From JBICIG01 sp043101605 (GTDB lineage Bacteria > Planctomycetota > Phycisphaerae > Phycisphaerales > UBA1924), in contig JBICIG010000003.1 of NCBI GenBank assembly GCA_043101605.1, positions 1 through 64,000 on the forward strand: a stretch of DNA of 64,000 nt. The letters run 5' to 3'. Positions within the stretch are counted from its first letter, which is position 1, and the number at the start of each line of letters is the position of its first letter. Under the pieces are notes generated by a model. That model was not told the DNA's origin, did not search any database, and worked only from the letters and a program-made list of their open reading frames with translations. Shown one piece after another: positions 17,301 through 25,076 of this stretch. The position numbers and the translations under genes are program-made.

Positions 17301-17711
17301 ATCGTCCTCGTCGATGTGCTCGAGAACATCGGTCGAGAGGACGGTGTCGAACGCGTTGTCCTCGAAGGGCAGGTCGAGGATGGACGCGACGCCGAAGCGC
17401 CCGGGCGCGAGGGCGCTGGCGCGCTCGACGGGGCGGGCGGCGACATCGACGCCGTGGGCGTCGACGCCCTCGCGGAGGAGGGTGCGCACGAGGACGCCCA
17501 TGCCGCACCCGACATCGAGCGTGCGTCCCCCGCCGCAGGTGGCGAGGATGTCCTGAACGATCTCGTCGGCGTCGGCGAATGAATCCGAGCCCCAGCGGTC
17601 GTCGCGGGACCAGTATTCGTCGTACATGGCGCGGTAGTCGACACGCCCGGCGTCGTCGCGGGGGGGCGGCGCGTCGAGGTGGCCGGGTTGGCGCGGGTCG
17701 GGTGTGGTCAT
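14346..17711 (-). CDS. Tandem SAM methyltransferase with long coiled coil
   Basis: A 1121-residue protein. The first methyltransferase domain (about residues 28-210) has the SAM motif LDVGCGMG near residue 65 and STDVLEHI. A second (about 230-420) has VLDLSSGLGWSS near 260 and VAMDLFDQLSD. Residues ~430-690 are helical and repeat-like, possibly TPR-type. From ~690 to ~1085 there is an almost unbroken coiled coil rich in Arg, Glu, Ala and Leu with degenerate repeats such as AIARRDDAIARRDEAIVRRD. The architecture recalls polysaccharide chain-length controllers such as WbdD, where a methyltransferase caps the chain and a coiled coil measures it. That is an inference. The start ATG 17711 lies one base from the stop of the Wzt gene, so the two are coupled. 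Confidence 0.85.
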   Translation of the reverse strand: MTTPDPRQPGHLDAPPPRDDAGRVDYRAMYDEYWSRDDRWGSDSFADADEIVQDILATCGGGRTLDVGCGMGVLVRTLLREGVDAHGVDVAARPVERASALAPGRFGVASILDLPFEDNAFDTVLSTDVLEHIDEDDVPRALGELARVARRSVFVRLATTPDRDRRWHLAIRDRAWWEERFFEAGLSRHPLAQRLVSFEAIDHEPWQITLLLEKTPAIQPPRGLDVNLERYRDIPRERSRAAEAASERMLRAAAMTRPGDTVLDLSSGLGWSSAILAHASQASRIIGLEAHEAVTEAARARNASVGGLVEHRVGTPDDLSFLADRSAHAIVAMDLFDQLSDRAIAEIRRVLTPSGRLIVGGRPGAHAIDALLARLGAGFLPERAWAQQLGRDGGDTPRRTTLRSPAPDGTLEDADDADRVLVVLARDPIAADKRGYRETSYPDLSAVEGFHVGNYARDHDNPWLLPAMISMGMRSPERTLVESIATRALEAARPGSPDEGAALCVLAYRLLEDADATPAELASLLDRLDDFDQRAEDSPHGWRWRISNRYARGLLLLARGEHSPARDAFLACAELDVLRFSPLLASKTCDALFLAGLIDAGAGERDAARAHWRRALDEAHRVLHADWLNVWGDPDTPMPFGLPDLATLVELASRCANALLWLDDWDRRPGLAWTKSHHRTLADHRRRVERLTEIRTWLDRERGRLRTAYQRQRDHTDKLAAQRDALLETRTRLEERLDHLQRTLDQRAEALEQQGATIDRLSAAREELKRFADRQGETIADLRGTIASLTSRFDELRAANEELRARLHASSGATRGSVEALRARLEASEQARRELLDAIERKDDAIASLRQRLESGDAIARRDDAIARRDEAIVRRDETIAALSSRIESLANELASIRAGSGDAIAAHRQMIERLQSALDASQQARAWLESQRDATRERADRLAERHPALLESIDRIGRANETLREQIDRLASAREWLERQRAAAEEHAARTAEHAAALAHAAEARQQQVERLHELLARRNDEHAALRERLGEAGERIRQLAAALAERDQRLAAFAADAARVRDALRWNAEQRRSLLARLESTHEHTPAASAERAGDPNDRPASTTDAPDTRAEPARASDL

Positions 17712-17712
17712 G

Positions 17713-19263
17713 TCAGGATTCGACGCGGGCCTGCATCTGGAGGTCGCACACCCCGCCGAAGAAGTACTCGTCCTTGATGACTTTGACATGGAAGAAGGCG
17801 GCTTCGTCGAGCCAGTGGAGCATGCGTTCGTCGCCGTAGTACCGGTCCTTTTCCTCGGCGACCATCGCCTGGACCTCGTAGAACCCGTGCCCGAGTCGGC
17901 ACTCGAAGCTGAACTCGACGGCGAAGGTCTCGCCGGCGTCGAAGGAGCGGTCCCAGAGGACGGGCTGGTCGGCGGGGGCTTCGGGGCGCTGCGACCACAG
18001 GCTGATGTCCTGGTTGAGCGTGCCCCACGAGCAGACCTTGACGCCTTCCTTGTTGCGCAGGCGGAGCGCGACATTGAGGTGCTGCATGGGCTTGTTGACG
18101 CGCACGGCGACGCGGACGAGGACGGTCTGCCCGGGGGAGAAATAGCCGCAGGGATCGCGGGCGTCGTCGAGCACCTCGACCTTGAGGACCTCGGCGTCGC
18201 GGTCGCCGAAGGACTTGGCGTCGTCGTCGGCGGGGGTGCCGTTGGGCGCGACGCTCTCGGTGCCCTCGGGCGTGTGGACGGTGAGTTCTGGCTGGGGCTT
18301 CCTGGAAGCGGCTTTCTCGGCGCTCTGGCGGTACGCCTCGGCGCGGGTGTCGTACCACTTGCGCTCCTCGTCGTGGAGGAGTCGGCGGTAATCGAGGACA
18401 ACCTCGCCAGGATCGCCCGAGGCGCGGACCTTGCCCTCGTGGAGCAGGATGGCGCGTGTGGTGAGCGTGCGGATCGCTTCCTGCTGGTGGCTCACGAACA
18501 GGAGCGTCACGCCCTTCTCGCGGAGTTCCTTGAGGCGCTGGTGGCACCGCTTCTGGAAGAGGTTGTCGCCGACGGCGAGCGCCTCGTCGATGATGAGGAT
18601 GTCCGGGTCGAGCTGCACCTGGACCGAGAAGGCGAGGCGGACGCGCATGCCCGAGCTGTAGGTCTTGATGGGCTGGTCGATGAAGCGCCCGATGTCGGCA
18701 AAGGAGGCGATCTCGTCGAAGCGTTCCTGCACCTGCTTACGGGTGAGCCCGAGGATGGAGCCGTAGAGGAAGACATTGTCGCGGCCGGTGAATTCCGGGT
18801 TGAACCCCCCGCCGAGGGTGAGCAGGGCGCCGATGCGCCCGCGGGTTTCGATGCGTCCGCCGGTGGGTCGGAGGACGCCGGCGATGAGCTGCATGAGGGT
18901 GGACTTGCCCGAGCCGTTGCGCCCGATGACGCCGACGGCTTCGCCGCGCCGGACCTCGAACGAGACGCCCTTGAGGGCCCAGAAGTCGCGGTGGAAACGC
19001 TTGCCGTGGAGGCGGGCGAAGGACTGGAGCAGGCGGTGGTGGGGCTTGTCGTAGATGTGGTAGCACTTGGAGACATCGTCGACGCGGATGACCGTCTCGC
19101 CGGTGGGCGCGGGGGTCATGTCGGCGAGGACGGCTTTGCGCCCGAAGTTCGGGGCGGGCTGCTTCTTTGGCGCGTCGGCGGGCTTGGGCGGCGCGGGATC
19201 GGTCGCGGGCGTGCGCGGAGCTTCGGCGCGGGGCGGGTCGGCGTGGGTGGCTTCAGAGGACAT
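17713..19263 (-). CDS. Polysaccharide ABC exporter, ATPase subunit with C-terminal carbohydrate-binding domain
   Basis: A 516-residue Wzt-type ATPase. After a Pro-rich N-terminal segment, the ABC domain (about residues 60-300) has Walker A GRNGSGKST near 111, the signature YSSGM, Walker B ILIIDEAL near 222 and the switch His in FVSHQQ. Residues ~345-516 form the beta-sandwich seen in Wzt proteins that recognise the end of the sugar chain before export. There the markers are PGQTVLVRVAVRVN and LNQDISLWSQ. The methyltransferase downstream is therefore a plausible maker of the recognised cap. I chose ATG 19263, with AAGGGGGG upstream, over TTG 19269. It overlaps the permease gene by 11 bases, so expression is coupled. 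Confidence 0.92.
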   Translation of the reverse strand: MSSEATHADPPRAEAPRTPATDPAPPKPADAPKKQPAPNFGRKAVLADMTPAPTGETVIRVDDVSKCYHIYDKPHHRLLQSFARLHGKRFHRDFWALKGVSFEVRRGEAVGVIGRNGSGKSTLMQLIAGVLRPTGGRIETRGRIGALLTLGGGFNPEFTGRDNVFLYGSILGLTRKQVQERFDEIASFADIGRFIDQPIKTYSSGMRVRLAFSVQVQLDPDILIIDEALAVGDNLFQKRCHQRLKELREKGVTLLFVSHQQEAIRTLTTRAILLHEGKVRASGDPGEVVLDYRRLLHDEERKWYDTRAEAYRQSAEKAASRKPQPELTVHTPEGTESVAPNGTPADDDAKSFGDRDAEVLKVEVLDDARDPCGYFSPGQTVLVRVAVRVNKPMQHLNVALRLRNKEGVKVCSWGTLNQDISLWSQRPEAPADQPVLWDRSFDAGETFAVEFSFECRLGHGFYEVQAMVAEEKDRYYGDERMLHWLDEAAFFHVKVIKDEYFFGGVCDLQMQARVES

Positions 19264-20113
19264 CGGCAAAGCCCCCCTTGGCGCGCATGAACATGGCGTA
19301 GCCGACCTGGCAGACGACCAGCGAGATCGCGATCCAGACGCCGAGCAGGGCCCAGTCGGGCTGGTTGCCGAGGATCATGACATCGCGGGCGCCCTCGACG
19401 ACGGGGGTCATGGGGTTGAGGTAGAGGAGCCAGCGGTAGTTCTCGTTGACGCGATCAACGGAGTAGAAGATGGGGGTCATGAAGAAGAGCAGGCGTTGGA
19501 CGACCGAGCCGGTGACATTCTGGAGGTCGGGCACGAAGACGCCGATCGCCGAGAGGATCCACCCGAGCCCGATCGCCATGAGGATCGCCGGGAGGAGGAC
19601 GACGGGGAGGAGGTAGATGGTGGGGGAGAACCCGCCGGTCATCACGAGGTTGGCGACGACGACCAGCAGCAGCCCGATGCCCGAGTAGAGCGCGGTGGAG
19701 ATGACGAGGGTGAGGGGGAGGACCTCGACGGGGAAGACATGGCGCTTGACGAACGCCTTGCGGTTGATGATCAGCGCGGGCGATCGGCCGAGCGGATCGA
19801 CAAAGAGCTGGAAGACCATGAGCCCGGCGAAGAGCATCACCGCGTAGTCGGCGGCGGTCTCCTGCGTGTTGTTGCTCAGGCGGATGTTCAGCGTGGTGGA
19901 GAAGACGAAGGTGTAGACCAAGAGCATCATCAGCGGCTGGAGCCCGGCCCAGACGATGCCCAGCTGCGTGCCCGCGTTGCGCTGGCGCACCTCGCGGAGC
20001 GAGAACTGCCAGATGAGGTCGCGGTGGCTCCAGAGCGACCGCGCCATGCGATCCGGGCGGAACAGCCCCAGCGTCGCGGGGCCCAGCGGGGTATGGACGG
20101 CAATCTCGGTCAT
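19253..20113 (-). CDS. Polysaccharide ABC exporter, permease subunit (Wzm type)
   Basis: A 286-residue inner-membrane protein of the ABC-2 family. The conserved N-terminal block LIWQFSLREVRQRNAGTQLGIVW, the first helix pair (about residues 55-120), and FFMTPIFYSVD with YLNPMTPVVEGARDV near the end are typical of O-antigen and capsule exporters. About six transmembrane helices can be drawn. Together with the ATPase encoded next to it, it should move a lipid-linked polysaccharide across the inner membrane. GGGGAG lies about ten bases before the ATG. It is the first gene of the exporter-methyltransferase operon, 50 bases after the sulfotransferase gene. Confidence 0.94.
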   Translation of the reverse strand: MTEIAVHTPLGPATLGLFRPDRMARSLWSHRDLIWQFSLREVRQRNAGTQLGIVWAGLQPLMMLLVYTFVFSTTLNIRLSNNTQETAADYAVMLFAGLMVFQLFVDPLGRSPALIINRKAFVKRHVFPVEVLPLTLVISTALYSGIGLLLVVVANLVMTGGFSPTIYLLPVVLLPAILMAIGLGWILSAIGVFVPDLQNVTGSVVQRLLFFMTPIFYSVDRVNENYRWLLYLNPMTPVVEGARDVMILGNQPDWALLGVWIAISLVVCQVGYAMFMRAKGGFADVL

Positions 20114-20162
20114 GCGCGGTGACGCTCCCCGCCCGGACTCCCGGGCGCGGCGGGTGAGGCTC

Positions 20163-20879
20163 TCAGCCGCCGGCGGCGGCGACCTGCTGGCGGTGGGCCC
20201 GCAGCTCCTCGAGGTACCGCTCGGTCAGCTCGTCGGCCTGGCGGACGATGTTGACCTCCAGCTCGGGCTCGTCGGGGACCGGAACGCCCAGGAACTCCCC
20301 GATCTCGCCGACCACGCCGGCGCGGTCGGCCGTCAGCCGCTCGTAGGTCAGGCGGTACGGCTCGATCCCGAACTTGTCGAAGCACCGCTCCCAGAACGCG
20401 TTGGCGCGCTCGATGTAGCGGAGGCTGTCCTCGATGAACGCCAGGTCCAGCGGCTCGTATTCGTGCTCGATCCCCTGTTCCTTCTCGCTGGCCCACTTGG
20501 TCCACTTGCCCGACCGCTGGGCGCGGAAGAACGACAGGGCCTGGCGGTCGGTGTCCTCGCGCCAGAGGTAGATGAACTTCGCGTCCGGGAAGAGGGCGTG
20601 GACGGCGTCGGCGGGCCCGGCGACCTCGGACGCCATGTGCGGGACGACCTGACGGGCGTGGTTGGACATCATCTTGATGCCGAAGATCCCGTTGACGGTC
20701 TTCTCGGCCCGCATCTTGTCGAGGAACGCCTCGGCCGACCCGCCCTGCTCAACGAACTGGGGGAAGCCGAAGAGGTCCGGGTGGAACCACTCGTGGGGGT
20801 TGTTGAGCCCGTTGTTCTCCAGCAGGCGCTGGAGGAGGTTGCTCCCGGTCCGGCCGCTCGTCGCGACGACATATTCCAT
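20163..20879 (-). CDS. Stf0-family sulfotransferase
   Basis: A 238-residue PAPS-dependent sulfotransferase like the mycobacterial trehalose 2-sulfotransferase. The 5'-phosphosulfate loop is TSGRTGSNLLQRLL (residues 7-20). It is followed by the family's NPHEWFHP and GIFGIKMM segments and the 3'-phosphate strand AKFIYLWREDTDRQALSFFRA. It would add sulfate to a sugar hydroxyl. As it sits directly before the polysaccharide exporter and in the same direction, sulfation of the exported polymer is likely but inferred. I start at ATG 20879 (MEYVVATSG), which puts the strand at the usual position; an in-frame ATG at 20894 adds five residues. A TAGACT box at 20948-20953 is a candidate promoter. Confidence 0.88.
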   Translation of the reverse strand: MEYVVATSGRTGSNLLQRLLENNGLNNPHEWFHPDLFGFPQFVEQGGSAEAFLDKMRAEKTVNGIFGIKMMSNHARQVVPHMASEVAGPADAVHALFPDAKFIYLWREDTDRQALSFFRAQRSGKWTKWASEKEQGIEHEYEPLDLAFIEDSLRYIERANAFWERCFDKFGIEPYRLTYERLTADRAGVVGEIGEFLGVPVPDEPELEVNIVRQADELTERYLEELRAHRQQVAAAGG

Positions 20880-20947
20880 GGTCCAAGGCTCCATCCCCGG
20901 ATCGCGGGGCGAGCCCGCGAGGCCGTTCGTCTCTCAGCCGGTGGTCA

Positions 20948-20953
20948 GTCTAC
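20948..20953 (-). promoter_or_regulatory. Candidate -10 box for the sulfotransferase / exporter operon
   Basis: TAGACT on the minus strand, about 70 bases before the sulfotransferase start. The same hexamer appears at two other promoters here. Confidence 0.4.
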
Positions 20954-21055
20954 TCCGGGCCGGCATGCAGCGGGCTCGGCGCGGGGCGCCCGGTCGGCGG
21001 GGGTGTTCGGTCGATGACCGGGCCGCCGAGCCCCTCTCGCGTGCGCACACGCTAG

Positions 21056-21100
21056 GCCCGGGACTTTCCCCCTTCCAGCAAGACGGGGTGAGTCCCGGGC
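21056..21100. terminator. Long hairpin downstream of pepA
   Basis: GCCCGGGACT (21056-21065) pairs perfectly with AGTCCCGGGC (21091-21100). A second short stem, CCCC with GGGG, forms inside the 25-base loop. It starts 28 bases after the pepA stop. No U-run follows on either strand, so it may be an RNA-stabilising end or a Rho-type terminus rather than a classical terminator. Confidence 0.5.
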
Positions 21101-21127
21101 GGCGCGCCCGTGCGGATCGGGAGCGGA

Positions 21128-22609
21128 TCAGAGCGCCTCGGCGAGCCTCGCGAGCAGGCGCGAGCCGTATCCGGTCGGCCCGGCGACGAAGGGCCCGGCG
21201 TCGGAGTCGACCGCGTGCGTGCCGGCGATGTCGACATGCGCCCAGGGGATGCTCTTGTCGACGAAGTAGCTCAGGAACGCGGCACCCTGGATCGGGTGCG
21301 CTTCGCGGACGGGGGCGGAGTTGTGGATGTCGGCGATGGGGCTCCGCATCATGGCGCGGTACTCATCGCCCAGCGGGAGGCGCCAGACGCGCTCGCCGGT
21401 CTTCTCCCCGACCGCTTCGAGCTTGCCCCGGAGCGAATCGTCGTCGCACCACAGCCCGGCGTAGGGCTTGCCGAGCGCGACGACGACGCCGCCGGTTAGG
21501 GTTGCCATGTCGACGATCGCGCCGGGCTTTTCCTTGTCGCAGGCCCAGCAGAGGGCGTCGGCCATGACGAGGCGCCCCTCGGCGTCGGTGTTGGTGACCT
21601 CGACGGTGACGCCGTTGCGGAAGGTGATGATGTCGTCGGGGCGGTAAGCCTCGTCGCTGATTGAGTTCTCAGCCGCCGCGAGCAGGGCCACGACGGGTCG
21701 GTTGGGCTTGAGGTGGGTGGCGATGATGTGCATGGCGCCCAGCACGGCGCACCCGCCGTCCTTGTCGCGCTTCATGCCCTTCATGCCGTTGTTGACCTTG
21801 AGGCTCAGACCGCCCGAGTCGTAGGTCATGGTCTTGCCGACCAGCACGAGCGGCTTGGCGGTCGAGCGGCCCTTGGGCTTGTACTCCAGGCGGATGAGGC
21901 ACGGCCCGTTCTCGCTGGCTTTCCCGACATTGATCAGCCCGGTGAGCTTCTCCTTCTCGAGCTGGGCGCCCTTGATGACGGTGCAGGTCATGCCCGTGGC
22001 GCGGGCGAGCTTGCGGGCCTGGGCGGCCATGTAGTCGGGCGTGCAGATGTTGGGCGGGGTGTTGCTGAGCGTGCGCGCGAGGTTGGTTCCCTCGCTCATC
22101 GCGACGCCGGCTTTGAGCCCCCTGGTGAAGTCGGCCGACGAGCCGCGGACGGTCAGCGGCGGGCGCTTGGGGGTGTCGGTGGCCTTGCCGCGGAACTCGT
22201 CGCAGGTCCACGCGAGGATGCCCAGGCCCTCGCCGACGGCTTCGCCGGCGTCGGCGGGCTTGATCCTGGCGCTCTTGGCGGGCCCTTCGAGGTTGATTTC
22301 GACCGAGCCACCCCCGAGGGCCGCGAGGCGCCTGCCGAGTGCGCCCGCGGCGTTGCGCAGGGCGCGGGTGCTGAACGAGTCCTGGTCGCCCAGCCCGAGG
22401 ACGATGACGCGCTGGTAGGAGCCCTCCCATGGGTGGGCCTCGCTGATCGAGCCGACCTCGCCGGTGGCTTCAGCGCGTCCGGCGGCTTCGACGACCGTCC
22501 CGTCCGGATCGAGCGACACGGTGTGCTTGTCGAGCGACTGGCCCTTGAACTGACCGACGACGAGCGTGGACGCGGCGGCGCGGCCACCGACGCTGATGGT
22601 GCGGAACAT
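21128..22609 (-). CDS. pepA: Leucyl aminopeptidase (M17)
   Basis: A 493-residue cytosolic aminopeptidase using two metal ions to release N-terminal residues. The catalytic domain (from about residue 170) has VGKTMTYDSGGLSLK with the metal/catalytic Lys and Asp, MKRDKDGG supplying the next Asp ligand, and the signature NTDAEGRLVMADAL near residue 336. The MKxDM-GA block of other M17 enzymes reads MKRDKDGGCAV here, with the Asp kept. The N-terminal domain (1-165) is the usual regulatory fold. The ATG at 22609 follows GGGAGG by five bases; a GTG two codons earlier overlaps the ribosome site and is rejected. It is transcribed alone and a long hairpin follows. Confidence 0.95.
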   Translation of the reverse strand: MFRTISVGGRAAASTLVVGQFKGQSLDKHTVSLDPDGTVVEAAGRAEATGEVGSISEAHPWEGSYQRVIVLGLGDQDSFSTRALRNAAGALGRRLAALGGGSVEINLEGPAKSARIKPADAGEAVGEGLGILAWTCDEFRGKATDTPKRPPLTVRGSSADFTRGLKAGVAMSEGTNLARTLSNTPPNICTPDYMAAQARKLARATGMTCTVIKGAQLEKEKLTGLINVGKASENGPCLIRLEYKPKGRSTAKPLVLVGKTMTYDSGGLSLKVNNGMKGMKRDKDGGCAVLGAMHIIATHLKPNRPVVALLAAAENSISDEAYRPDDIITFRNGVTVEVTNTDAEGRLVMADALCWACDKEKPGAIVDMATLTGGVVVALGKPYAGLWCDDDSLRGKLEAVGEKTGERVWRLPLGDEYRAMMRSPIADIHNSAPVREAHPIQGAAFLSYFVDKSIPWAHVDIAGTHAVDSDAGPFVAGPTGYGSRLLARLAEAL

Positions 22610-22684
22610 GATCACCTCCCGGGCGCCCCGATCGGGCGCGATGTGCGGGAGGAGTCTACGCCCGCGTGCGCGCGGGGCGACCGA

Positions 22685-23155
22685 TCACGCGGCGGCTTCG
22701 GGGGTTTCCCCGCTCGGGAGTCGGCACGCGGCGGGATGTCCCTCGCCCTGCATGCACCGGAGCGACCAGATCAGCATGTCGCGCGTCGTCACCACGCCGA
22801 CGCACTGCCCCGACGCGTCGACGACGGGCAGGCAGGAGATCTTGTGCTCGAGCATCAGCAGCGCCGCGTCGACGAGCGGCGTCTCGGGGCGCACCGTGCG
22901 CACGCGCCTGGACATGATCTGGTGCACGCGGCGCTTGAGGCTGTTGAGGTCCTGCGCGCGCTCGCTCATGGTGCCAAGAAAGGGGCTGAGGTTCGAGAGC
23001 AGGTCGCGGTCGGAGATGACGCCGACGACGCGGCTCTGCTCGGTGACGACCAGGTGGCGGATGCCCCGCTCGGCGAGCGTCTGGCGTGCGGCCAGGATCG
23101 ACTCGTCGAGGTCGATGGTGACCACGGGCTGGGTCATGATCGTCGAGACGCTCAT
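22685..23155 (-). CDS. CBS-pair domain protein
   Basis: A 156-residue cytosolic protein made of two CBS motifs (about residues 5-60 and 78-135). Typical repeats are IMTQPVVTIDLDES and HLVVTEQSRVVGVISDRDLL, then IMSRRVRTVRPETPL and CLPVVDASGQCVGVVTTRDML. CBS pairs bind AMP, ATP, SAM or similar ligands and act as regulatory modules. No fused catalytic domain is present, so the partner is unknown. AAGGAGG precedes the ATG. The gene is divergent from the HIT gene with a 67-base gap. Confidence 0.9.
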   Translation of the reverse strand: MSVSTIMTQPVVTIDLDESILAARQTLAERGIRHLVVTEQSRVVGVISDRDLLSNLSPFLGTMSERAQDLNSLKRRVHQIMSRRVRTVRPETPLVDAALLMLEHKISCLPVVDASGQCVGVVTTRDMLIWSLRCMQGEGHPAACRLPSGETPEAAA

Positions 23156-23210
23156 CGCGGAGCCTCCTTGAAACGGGCTTTGTGTTTCATCGGCTCGATC
23201 GGGGTCGGGA

Positions 23211-23216
23211 TAGACT
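23211..23216 (+). promoter_or_regulatory. Candidate leaderless -10 box, HIT protein
   Basis: TAGACT, six bases before the GTG start, with no ribosome site in the gap. Confidence 0.55.
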
Positions 23217-23222
23217 GCGGTT

Positions 23223-23765
23223 GTGTCCGAGAACCGTCGCCAGCCCGCGCATCGAGCCCCCCCGCCCGGACGCCCGGCCCTGCACGCGCCGTGGCGGGAG
23301 CGGTACATCGAGTCGCTCGACGACGCCGACCCGACGCCCGACGCCGGCTCGTTTCTCGAGGACTACTGGAGGCACCCCGAGCGCGACGAGGAGAACCTCG
23401 TCATCGGGCGGACCGACCGCGGGATGGTGCTGCTGAATCGATACCCCTACGCGGGCGGGCACCTGCTGGTGGCGCTCGGATCGGCGAGGCCCCGGCTGCT
23501 GGATTACGACGCCGACGAGCGCCGGCACCTGTGGGAGTTGGTCGATCGGGCGGCGGGGGCGCTCGAGACGGCGCTGCGCCCGCAGGGGATCAACATCGGG
23601 GTGAACCAGGGTCGGGCGGCGGGGGCGGGCGTGCCGAGCCACCTGCATGTGCATCTGGTGCCGCGCTGGTCGGGGGATGTGAACTTCATGGCGGTGGTGG
23701 GGGACATCCGGGTGATCCCCAACTCGCTGGAGACAATGGCCCAGCGTCTGCGCGCCGCGTGGTAG
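23223..23765 (+). CDS. HIT-family nucleotide hydrolase or transferase
   Basis: A 180-residue histidine-triad protein. The catalytic motif HLHVHLVPRW lies near residue 141 and matches HxHxHxx with a final Trp. Upstream are the NRYPYAGGHLLVA strand and the INIGVNQGRAAGAGVP loop seen in the Ap4A phosphorylase/Fhit-like branch. It probably cleaves or transfers adenylyl groups from dinucleotides. It starts with GTG. There is no Shine-Dalgarno sequence; the -10-like TAGACT lies six bases before the start. The first 22 residues are Pro/Arg-rich and outside the domain. It stands alone between the CBS and HDOD genes. Confidence 0.92.
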   Translation: MSENRRQPAHRAPPPGRPALHAPWRERYIESLDDADPTPDAGSFLEDYWRHPERDEENLVIGRTDRGMVLLNRYPYAGGHLLVALGSARPRLLDYDADERRHLWELVDRAAGALETALRPQGINIGVNQGRAAGAGVPSHLHVHLVPRWSGDVNFMAVVGDIRVIPNSLETMAQRLRAAW

Positions 23766-23925
23766 GGGTTCTTCCTGAGCGGAGGCCCCAATTGGGGGGT
23801 GGTCGGGCCCGGGGCGAGCCGCCCGGGGCGGGGGGATTCTCGCGCGATTCGGACGCTGGGTGCAAAGTCGGGCGCCCGCGCTCCCGATGGTTGAGGCGCA
23901 CCGAATCTTCCAGAGAGGCACCACC

Positions 23926-24819
23926 ATGAGCCAGACCCCGACCGGCGACGACGCCCGCCAGCAGGTCGTCCAGAGCGCGATCCGCGAGATCAGCCACATC
24001 GCGACGCTCCCGGAGATCACCGTCCGGATCGTCGAGCTGGTCGAGGATCCCAAGTCGACCGCCCAGGACCTGCACGAGGTGATCAGCCAGGACCCGGCTC
24101 TCTCGAGCCGCATCCTGAAGGTCGTCAACTCCTCGTTCTACGGGCTCCCGGGTCAGATCGGCTCGATCAACCGGGCGATCGTGATGCTCGGGCTGAACGC
24201 GGTGAAGAACATCGCGATCGCCGCGAGTCTTGTGAAGCTGTTCCGCGGCGGCGACCTGACCAAGCAGATCAGCGCCAAGGACATCTGGGACCACTCCAGC
24301 TATGTCGCCGCGGCGAGCAAGATGATCGCCGACCAGCTCAAGCTGGGCCTGGGCGACGAGGCGTACCTCGCGGGGCTGACCCACGAGATCGGGATGGTCG
24401 TGGAGATGCAGTTCGACCGCGACAAGCTGATCCGAGTGCTCGAGGGCACCGGGTGCGACTCGCAGGGCGTGCCGGTCAACGACATGCGCGAGCTGGAGCT
24501 GCAGGTCTTCGGCGCGACGCACGAGGACTTCGGCAAGGCGCTGTGCGAGGCGTGGAAGTTCCCGCGCACCTTCGCCCAGGTCGCCGGCCATCACCACAAC
24601 CCGCTGGGGCTCCCGGCTGAGTCGCGGACGCTGGCGTGCATCGTGCATGTCGCCGACCGTCTCGCCGCCGAGATCGAGGGCACCTTCCGCGCCGACCTTC
24701 CCGACACGACCATCAGCCAGGATGTGCTCGATGAGCTGAACCTGACACAGGATCGTGTCGAGGCGGTGCGGAAGAAGCTCGCCGAGACTGATGCGGACTC
24801 GTTCCAGCTCGCGGCGTGA
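23926..24819 (+). CDS. HDOD-domain signalling protein
   Basis: A 297-residue protein consisting of an HDOD domain (about residues 20-220), a relative of HD phosphohydrolases that has lost the usual catalytic residues and is used in signalling. Diagnostic parts are LPEITVRIVELVEDPKSTA, the ISQDPALSSRILKVVNSSFYG block, the INRAIVMLGLNAVKNIA helix, and GLTHEIGM. A HHHNPLG segment near residue 225 is typical of the C-terminal end. There is no attached kinase or GGDEF domain. AGAGAGG precedes the ATG at 23926; longer upstream frames lack a ribosome site. A good terminator follows. Confidence 0.92.
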   Translation: MSQTPTGDDARQQVVQSAIREISHIATLPEITVRIVELVEDPKSTAQDLHEVISQDPALSSRILKVVNSSFYGLPGQIGSINRAIVMLGLNAVKNIAIAASLVKLFRGGDLTKQISAKDIWDHSSYVAAASKMIADQLKLGLGDEAYLAGLTHEIGMVVEMQFDRDKLIRVLEGTGCDSQGVPVNDMRELELQVFGATHEDFGKALCEAWKFPRTFAQVAGHHHNPLGLPAESRTLACIVHVADRLAAEIEGTFRADLPDTTISQDVLDELNLTQDRVEAVRKKLAETDADSFQLAA

Positions 24820-24906
24820 AAGAGTCGCTGCCAATTTGACAGACGCGGGTCCGAACCGCACGATAAGAAGATTCGTTCAAGAGATTGCTCTCTCTTTCTC
24901 CCTCCG

Positions 24907-24939
24907 GGCGGCTGCATCTCACGATGTAGCCGCCTTTTA
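24907..24939 (+). terminator. Intrinsic terminator downstream of the HDOD gene
   Basis: A 12-base-pair stem (GGCGGCTGCATC with GATGTAGCCGCC, one G-T pair), a four-base loop, then TTTTA. Confidence 0.85.
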
Positions 24940-25076
24940 CATGGCAGGGAGCGACTCGCAGCCGAATCGGCGCACGCGCGTGGACACTGAACGCTGAGCG
25001 CACCGTCCCGCTTGCCGGGGCTGTCGGTTGTCGTGGATAACCGTCCCCTCCACGATTTCTGGTGCGATCGGTCGGC

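Noticed and set aside
21128..22615. GTG at 22615 as the pepA start
   Set aside because: It overlaps the GGAGG ribosome site; the ATG at 22609 has correct spacing.
23786..23797. CCCCAATTGGGG palindrome after the HIT gene
   Set aside because: Twelve bases with no loop and no U-run; could be chance or a binding site, not supportable as a terminator.
24845..24870. GGTTCGGACC-like tRNA T-loop on the minus strand
   Set aside because: No matching acceptor stem, anticodon arm or D-loop could be drawn around it.
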